Below are positions 6,706 to 10,672 of a stretch of DNA of 10,672 bases, piece after piece (position 1 is the stretch's first letter; every line of letters begins with the position of its first letter). Both the position numbers and the translations under genes were made by a program. Under the pieces are notes generated by a model. The model was given only the letters and a program-made list of their open reading frames with translations. It was not told where the DNA came from and ran no database searches. Source of the DNA: Planctomycetota bacterium (GTDB taxonomy: Bacteria; Planctomycetota; Phycisphaerae; WQYP01); assembly GCA_021780285.1 (NCBI GenBank), contig JAJXZA010000365.1:1-10672 (forward strand), in the 5' to 3' direction.

Positions 6706-9354
6706 TTACACCACCAGGTTAACGGCCTCCTTCAACCGTATGTCCGCAGAAGATGCGCCTACCAAGATGTCAATTTTTCCCGGCTCTTGCACGAAATTCT
6801 GTTGGGCCTCATCCCAATATTTAAGAGCTTGCTCATCGTGTCCCAGCGCAAAGCTTACCGTCTTGGTCTCACCGGGTTCTAAATGGATGCGGGCAAAATC
6901 CACCAACTGCTTGATGGGACGTTGCACTTTGCTCCCATTGACATGCACGTAAAACTGAACAATTTCATCACCGGCAACTCGCCCGGTGTTGGTAACGGTC
7001 AGGGCGATGCCCACAGCCTGCCGAGGTTTCAGATCCGACGCAGTAAGCTCAATATTGGCGTACTCAAACGTCGTGTAGCTAAGCCCATGACCAAACGGGT
7101 ACAGCGGCTTGCCTCGATAGTACATGTAAGTGCGGCCCTTGCGCACGTCATAATCATGAAAGTGTGGCAAATCATCTACAGAGGCATACCAGGTTGTGGT
7201 AAGTTTGCCTGCCGGGTTATAGTCGCCAAAAAGAACGTCGGCAATAGCATGCCCTTGCTCCTGCCCGGCAAACATACCGCCCACGATCGCAGGAACATTT
7301 TCCTGTTCCCAGTTAATGGCCACTGGGGCATTAGATGAAATCACCAATACCGTCCTCGGATTGGCGGCCAATACAGCCTTTATCAAGTCGGGCTGCGAGC
7401 CAGGCAAGCCAATATGCGAACGGTCATGGCCTTCGGCATCAATGGCCTGATTAACGCCAGCAAATACAAGAGCAACATCTGCCTCCCTTGCCAGCTTGGC
7501 GACTGCATCAATATCCGAGGCTTGCGCCGTACCATCTATTGAGCAGCCCAGTGCAACGGATACCTCCACTGCCTTGGTCGCCGTCGCCGGAATCGGTCCA
7601 ACCGGTGTCAGACTGAACGACCTTAGGTTAAATAGATAAGCTCCGGTCTTGCCGGAAAACCGCAGGAAAACTTTGTGCTCACCGCTGATTCCCGATATAG
7701 GGGCCGACACATCCACCCACTTTTGCCAGTCGCCGGTAACCGGTACCGCCAATTTGCATGCCACCGGACCATCCAGCCGATCTAAATGAACTTCAATAGA
7801 TCCGCCTGCCCCTTGGCTGGCAACACGAGCGTGCAGTTCAGTCACTCCGCTGAATAGAACTTTGTCATAACTCGTCCAAGAACCAGACTTGATATAGCCC
7901 AAGTCTTCTCCTCCTTCAGCATTGCCTACAACTTGAGGGCTACCACCCATTGAAGCGAAGTTGGCAGCCATCTTTGAGTACGAAGGTTGGCTTTCAATTC
8001 CTAAAACCTCAAAAATTCCTTGTAATGGCGCTACCAGGTGCTGTGGCGAGCCGCTGTAATTGCCAAGATGGCATACGGATGCCATGGGGCCAATCACTGC
8101 TATTTTTTTGAGTTTGGTTTTGTCCAGTGGCAAAAGATTATGCTCATTTTTAAATAATACAATGCTTTGTCGCCCCGCTTCGCGAGCCAACGCACGGTGG
8201 GCCTTGCTTTCACGACAATCTATCGGAATCTTGCTGTAGGGTATCTGCTCAGGCGGGTCAAATTCGCCCAGCAGTATGCGACCAGTAATCGAACGGGTCA
8301 GCGAGCGATCAAGGACCTGTTCACTGATAAGCATCTTATCCATGGCTTGCCCCAGATACGTCTGCAACGTGCTGCCACAGTTAATATCGCATCCCGCATT
8401 AACCGCCAAGGCGGCGGCTTCATAACCGGTCGGCACAAAGTGATGTGTTTGATAGATGCAACCCACCGCATCACAATCCGATACCACATACCCCTTAAAA
8501 CCCCAACGACGGCGAAGCACATCCGTCAGCAAAAACCGGCTCGCACAGGTGGGTACGCCGTTAAGAGCGTTGTAGGAACCCATCACCGTAAAAACTTTTC
8601 CCTTGGTAACGCACGCATGAAAACCACGCGTGTAGTATTCCCAAAAACTGCGAGAATCTACTGAAGCGGAGGCCGTGAATCGATCAGAGTCGGTATCATT
8701 ACAAATATAATGCTTAGCGCAGACAATGGTCTTCAGATACTTGGGGTCATCTCCCTGCATGCCATGAATGGTATAAGTTGCCATTTCTCCGACAAGATAG
8801 GGGTCTTCCGCGTAATTCTCCCCGATGCGCCCCCAACGCGGATCGCGCGTGCCCATATTGACGGTGGGAGGTGAGAAAAGCGCCAAGCCTTGGCCGTTTA
8901 CCTTGTGCCAGGCCCACACCTCATCAGACACTGCCGTAAATACTTGTTTGATCAATTCACGGTTCCACGAGCAGCCCATCGCCAGCGGCAACGGGAAGGA
9001 TGTAACCGGCCCTCCATGAGTCAATCCATGCAGCCCCTCGCCCCCATAAAAATTAAAACCGGGCAGGCCGATTCGCGGAATGGCCGGAGCGCCTATGCCG
9101 AATTGCGAAATCTTTTCCGCCAACGTCATTTTGGCGACGATTGCGGCCGCCCGTTTGCGGGCCGCATCAAAATTGGCTAACGAAATGCCGCCGGTATCCA
9201 ACCCACCATCGGCAGGCACACTCTGCTCCCCGCCGCCAGATTGCGAACCCATTTCCTGACAGCCCGCCAACGCCAATGTTGCGCCGGCTGCAGCGGTTGC
9301 AAGAAAATCACGACGGGAAAATTCAACCTGATTGGGGGAAGGTTGGTTTGCCAT
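6706..9354 (-). CDS. Tat-exported lipoprotein GH3 beta-glycosidase (beta-xylosidase/beta-glucosidase type) with CBM6-like insert
   Basis: This glycoside hydrolase family 3 enzyme of 882 residues would release terminal sugars from beta-linked oligosaccharides. The N-terminus has a twin-arginine motif (SRRDFLA, 13-19) followed by a lipobox ending LAGC (C32), so it is exported folded and lipid-anchored. Domains: GH3 N-domain (about 75-345) with nucleophile D293 in VVSDCDAV; GH3 C-domain, first part (about 395-470); an inserted CBM6-like beta-sandwich (about 470-585, GGEDLGYIKSGSWTSYDKV to YLFNLRSFSLTP); the rest of the C-domain with candidate acid/base E641 in DAEGHDR; and a C-terminal fibronectin-III-like domain (about 755-870). 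NAGCDINCG and EGHDR favour the xylosidase/glucosidase branch; the substrate cannot be fixed. The ATG at 9354 is chosen because it places the Tat motif near the N-terminus and has AGAGG 10 bases upstream. An in-frame ATG at 9456 would add 34 residues and destroy the signal peptide. Confidence 0.93.
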   Translation of the reverse strand: MANQPSPNQVEFSRRDFLATAAAGATLALAGCQEMGSQSGGGEQSVPADGGLDTGGISLANFDAARKRAAAIVAKMTLAEKISQFGIGAPAIPRIGLPGFNFYGGEGLHGLTHGGPVTSFPLPLAMGCSWNRELIKQVFTAVSDEVWAWHKVNGQGLALFSPPTVNMGTRDPRWGRIGENYAEDPYLVGEMATYTIHGMQGDDPKYLKTIVCAKHYICNDTDSDRFTASASVDSRSFWEYYTRGFHACVTKGKVFTVMGSYNALNGVPTCASRFLLTDVLRRRWGFKGYVVSDCDAVGCIYQTHHFVPTGYEAAALAVNAGCDINCGSTLQTYLGQAMDKMLISEQVLDRSLTRSITGRILLGEFDPPEQIPYSKIPIDCRESKAHRALAREAGRQSIVLFKNEHNLLPLDKTKLKKIAVIGPMASVCHLGNYSGSPQHLVAPLQGIFEVLGIESQPSYSKMAANFASMGGSPQVVGNAEGGEDLGYIKSGSWTSYDKVLFSGVTELHARVASQGAGGSIEVHLDRLDGPVACKLAVPVTGDWQKWVDVSAPISGISGEHKVFLRFSGKTGAYLFNLRSFSLTPVGPIPATATKAVEVSVALGCSIDGTAQASDIDAVAKLAREADVALVFAGVNQAIDAEGHDRSHIGLPGSQPDLIKAVLAANPRTVLVISSNAPVAINWEQENVPAIVGGMFAGQEQGHAIADVLFGDYNPAGKLTTTWYASVDDLPHFHDYDVRKGRTYMYYRGKPLYPFGHGLSYTTFEYANIELTASDLKPRQAVGIALTVTNTGRVAGDEIVQFYVHVNGSKVQRPIKQLVDFARIHLEPGETKTVSFALGHDEQALKYWDEAQQNFVQEPGKIDILVGASSADIRLKEAVNLVV

Positions 9355-9379
9355 AATTTGAGTACCTCTAATGACTGCC

Positions 9380-9385
9380 ATTATA
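9380..9385 (-). promoter_or_regulatory. Perfect TATAAT -10-like hexamer near the GH3 start
   Basis: On the minus strand TATAAT lies 25 bases before the GH3 ATG. The -35 position (9403-9408) falls inside the palindrome at 9399-9421 and reads CGTAGG, which is no match. If used, this promoter would need an activator or would be blocked by whatever binds the palindrome. It may equally be chance in an AT-rich leader. Confidence 0.3.
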
Positions 9386-9398
9386 ATTCGCAAGCCAC

Positions 9399-9421
9399 AT
9401 ATCCTACGCCTCGCAGGATAT
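9399..9421. repeat. 23-base imperfect palindrome in the GH3 leader, candidate operator
   Basis: The arms ATATCCTACG (9399-9408) and CGCAGGATAT (9412-9421) are reverse complements at 9 of 10 positions around a 3-base centre. It lies 45-67 bases upstream of the GH3 start codon and downstream of the near-consensus promoter at 9472-9500. A repressor bound here would block transcription of the GH3 gene. As RNA it would form a hairpin in the leader. The size and symmetry suit a dimeric regulator; which one is unknown. Confidence 0.5.
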
Positions 9422-9466
9422 TGCTGTAGTACACCTGACTTGACGCCCAAGACCAACGCTTGAACG

Positions 9467-9495
9467 TTTACATTATTGCCCCAGCATTAAATACT
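9467..9495 (+). promoter_or_regulatory. Candidate divergent promoter for the small membrane protein gene, overlapping the GH3 promoter
   Basis: On the plus strand TTTACA (9467-9472, 5 of 6) and AATACT (9490-9495, 4 of 6) are 17 bases apart. Start of transcription would be near 9502, about 64 bases before the ATG at 9566. It occupies almost the same bases as the GH3 promoter on the other strand, so the two could not be occupied at once. The -10 is weak, so this is tentative. Confidence 0.35.
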
Positions 9496-9500
9496 GTCAA
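9472..9500 (-). promoter_or_regulatory. Near-consensus sigma-70 promoter for the GH3 gene
   Basis: On the minus strand a perfect TTGACA (9495-9500) is followed after exactly 17 bases by AATAAT (9472-9477, 5 of 6). Transcription would begin near 9465, giving a leader of about 110 bases that contains the palindrome at 9399-9421. This is the best promoter match in the window. Confidence 0.6.
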
Positions 9501-9565
9501 TCGTCCATTGCAATAAGTTGCTCTTTTAATGGCCAACGCGTCTTGTCAACGGTAAAATCATAGAT

Positions 9566-9793
9566 ATGAATGAAAAGTGTAATATAGATTCCCGGGGGCG
9601 AGCCTTGCGACGATTTGCAAGCTACGCACTATTGTCGCTTTCAGTTGGATGCGCCGCCATGTCATGGATAACCGCCAAACCTTGGTGGTTTGCACCGGCC
9701 GCAGCCTGTTTCATCTTTGGTGGAATAACGCTCATTGAATCACAAAAAGGATGGTGTTACCTCCGCGGTATCGGAATAAAGACGCCCATTTAG
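9566..9793 (+). CDS. Small two-helix membrane protein, possibly DUF2892-like
   Basis: This predicted inner-membrane protein has 75 residues: a basic N-terminus (SRGRALRRF), two hydrophobic helices (about 18-36 and 40-58) joined by a short KPWW turn, and a C-terminal tail QKGWCYLRGIGIKTPI. The size, two-helix layout and the tail's Gly-Trp-Cys ... Gly-Ile-Lys-Thr pattern resemble DUF2892-type proteins, whose function is unknown. I hold that family call loosely. The ribosome site is weak (GGTAA at 9551-9555). It lies divergent from the GH3 gene and 88 bases ahead of the glycosyltransferase on the same strand, so the two may be co-transcribed. The composition looks like a real membrane protein, but expression is unproven. 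Confidence 0.65.
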   Translation: MNEKCNIDSRGRALRRFASYALLSLSVGCAAMSWITAKPWWFAPAAACFIFGGITLIESQKGWCYLRGIGIKTPI

Positions 9794-9810
9794 GTAGATA
9801 ACTTAAATAC

Positions 9811-9865
9811 GTTGGCCTATGCACCGCCTGCCGTGACTTTGCATGGCAAGCGCACCGCGGCCAAC
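9811..9865 (+). promoter_or_regulatory. Two-tier stem in the glycosyltransferase leader
   Basis: An outer perfect 7-bp stem (GTTGGCC at 9811-9817 with GGCCAAC at 9859-9865) encloses an inner stem (TGCCGTG at 9829-9835 with CATGGCA at 9842-9848, one G-U pair, loop ACTTTG). A direct repeat GCACCGC (9821-9827 and 9852-9858) flanks the inner stem. The structure ends 3 bases before the AGGAA ribosome site (9869-9873). No U-run follows, so it is not an ordinary terminator. It could tune translation or stabilise the mRNA. Confidence 0.45.
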
Positions 9866-9881
9866 ATCAGGAAATATTTTC

Positions 9882-10672
9882 ATGGGTTGCCAAGTATCAG
9901 TATGTATTATTTGCTGCAACGAGAAGCAAGTGATTACCACTTGCCTTAATTCTGTGGCGTGGTGCGGCGACATCATTATCGTAGACTCCGGCTCAACCGA
10001 TGGCACCGTTGAGACGGCCGCCGCTCACGCAACCAAGCCTCGCATCATTCACCAACAATGGCTGGGTTACGCAGCACAGAGGGACTTTGCAATCAAACAA
10101 TGCCGCAATGATTGGGTATTGGCCCTCGACGCCGACGAAGAATGCTCTCCGGAGCTTGCTGAGCAGATATCGGCCTTAAGTGAAGCGTCCATCGCAGATG
10201 TAGCGATGTTCAGCATGCCGCGCCGCAACTACATCGCTCGACGTTATGTGCGGTGCTGGTCGCCTGACTACCAAACTCGCCTGCTGCACAAAAGTCGAAT
10301 GGCGATCGTTGGCAACTTTGTTCCCGAAAAGCGTGTGGCGCTACCTGGTTTTCGCACGGCGAAATTGACCGGCCCGCTATTACACAATCGCCTGACAGAC
10401 TTCAAACCATCTGATTTTAATGATGGGCCGCGAATGCAGGAACATGCCGAATTGCTGGCACAAGGTCTGGCCGGCAAAGGTCAGAAGGCCAACTGGCTCA
10501 ATCTTATTTTCCGGCCCGCACTTACATTTCTTAAGTACTATATTCTTCGCGGCGGTTTTCTACAGGGCCGGTTTGGGCTGGTTATCGCGTACAAAACAAC
10601 CATCGGTGTCATGCTTAAGTACAGCGTCCTTTACGGTAAGCAACAGTTCGAACAAGCCTCCAACAACACGCC
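9882..10672 (+). CDS. GT2 family glycosyltransferase, WaaE-like, 3' end cut by window edge
   Basis: This glycosyltransferase has a GT-A fold and transfers a sugar from a nucleotide sugar, probably on the cytoplasmic face of the inner membrane during lipopolysaccharide core or other surface glycan assembly. Some 263 codons are visible and the frame is open at the right edge. The N-terminus has the usual start VSVCIICCNEK (5-15). D35 opens DSGSTDGT (35-42), the nucleotide-binding motif. D83-A-D85-E-E87 is the DxD metal site. The C-terminal part has YYILRGGFLQGRFGL, a pattern common in WaaE/KdtX-like enzymes, where a membrane-associated helix follows the catalytic domain. The start is the ATG at 9882 with AGGAA 8 bases upstream. 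Most WaaE-like proteins are about 250-290 residues, so little is likely missing. The sugar and acceptor cannot be told from sequence. Cysteines are unusually many near the N-terminus (C3, C8, C11, C12, C21, C28). Confidence 0.88.
   Translation, partial: MGCQVSVCIICCNEKQVITTCLNSVAWCGDIIIVDSGSTDGTVETAAAHATKPRIIHQQWLGYAAQRDFAIKQCRNDWVLALDADEECSPELAEQISALSEASIADVAMFSMPRRNYIARRYVRCWSPDYQTRLLHKSRMAIVGNFVPEKRVALPGFRTAKLTGPLLHNRLTDFKPSDFNDGPRMQEHAELLAQGLAGKGQKANWLNLIFRPALTFLKYYILRGGFLQGRFGLVIAYKTTIGVMLKYSVLYGKQQFEQASNNT

Noticed and set aside
8167..8664. Plus-strand open frame of 165 codons antisense to the GH3 gene.
   Set aside because: The GH3 frame carries the nucleophile motif and other signatures in the same stretch, and the antisense product shows no recognisable features.
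9355..9456. Extension of the GH3 protein to an upstream in-frame ATG at 9456.
   Set aside because: It would put 34 residues before the Tat signal, has no ribosome site, and would run through the palindrome and the TATAAT element. The ATG at 9354 fits better.
9803..10006. Minus-strand open frame of 67 codons at the start of the glycosyltransferase.
   Set aside because: It overlaps the GT2 signatures (DSGSTDGT) on the other strand and has no ribosome site.

Overview
The window (about 53% G+C by eye) looks like chromosomal DNA of a Gram-negative, free-living heterotroph. The evidence is a WaaE-type glycosyltransferase of the kind used in lipopolysaccharide core synthesis, a Tat-exported lipoprotein glycoside hydrolase, and an ECF sigma factor with an RskA-type membrane anti-sigma factor. 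This mixture fits a biomass-degrading bacterium, perhaps of the Planctomycetota/PVC group, but that placement is a low-confidence inference. I see no phage, insertion sequence, CRISPR array, tRNA or rRNA, and every gene reads as intact apart from the two cut by the window edges.

Layout. (1) 1-988, minus strand: the N-terminal 329 residues of a ClC-family chloride channel or transporter that runs off the left edge. (2) 989-1215: a divergent intergenic region. (3) 1216-3960, plus strand: a large fusion of an ADP-forming acyl-CoA synthetase with a C-terminal GNAT acetyltransferase (Pat/PatZ architecture). (4) 3994-9354: five genes read leftward. In transcription order they are a Tat-lipoprotein GH3 glycosidase with an internal CBM6-like insert, a DinB/YfiT-like protein, a Nudix hydrolase of Ap4A-hydrolase type, an ECF sigma factor and its RskA-like anti-sigma factor. 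DinB and Nudix overlap by 4 bases (GTGA), and sigma and anti-sigma lie 21 bases apart, so these are two tight pairs. (5) 9355-9565: a divergent regulatory region with a near-consensus promoter for the GH3 gene, an overlapping candidate promoter in the other direction, and a 23-base palindrome in the GH3 leader. (6) 9566-9793, plus: a small two-helix membrane protein. (7) 9882-right edge, plus: a GT2 glycosyltransferase behind a structured leader.

How the parts may work together. The GH3 enzyme would release sugars from plant or microbial polysaccharide outside the cytoplasm. The acyl-CoA synthetase/GNAT fusion links acetyl-CoA and acetate metabolism, either directly or through lysine acetylation. 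The sigma/anti-sigma pair is a self-contained envelope-signal switch. The DinB-Nudix pair looks like a small stress or housekeeping operon. The observations most worth a second look are a perfect 14-base-pair inverted repeat inside the DinB-like coding sequence, the reversed pattern of catalytic residues in the Pat-like fusion, and the two-tier stem in front of the glycosyltransferase.
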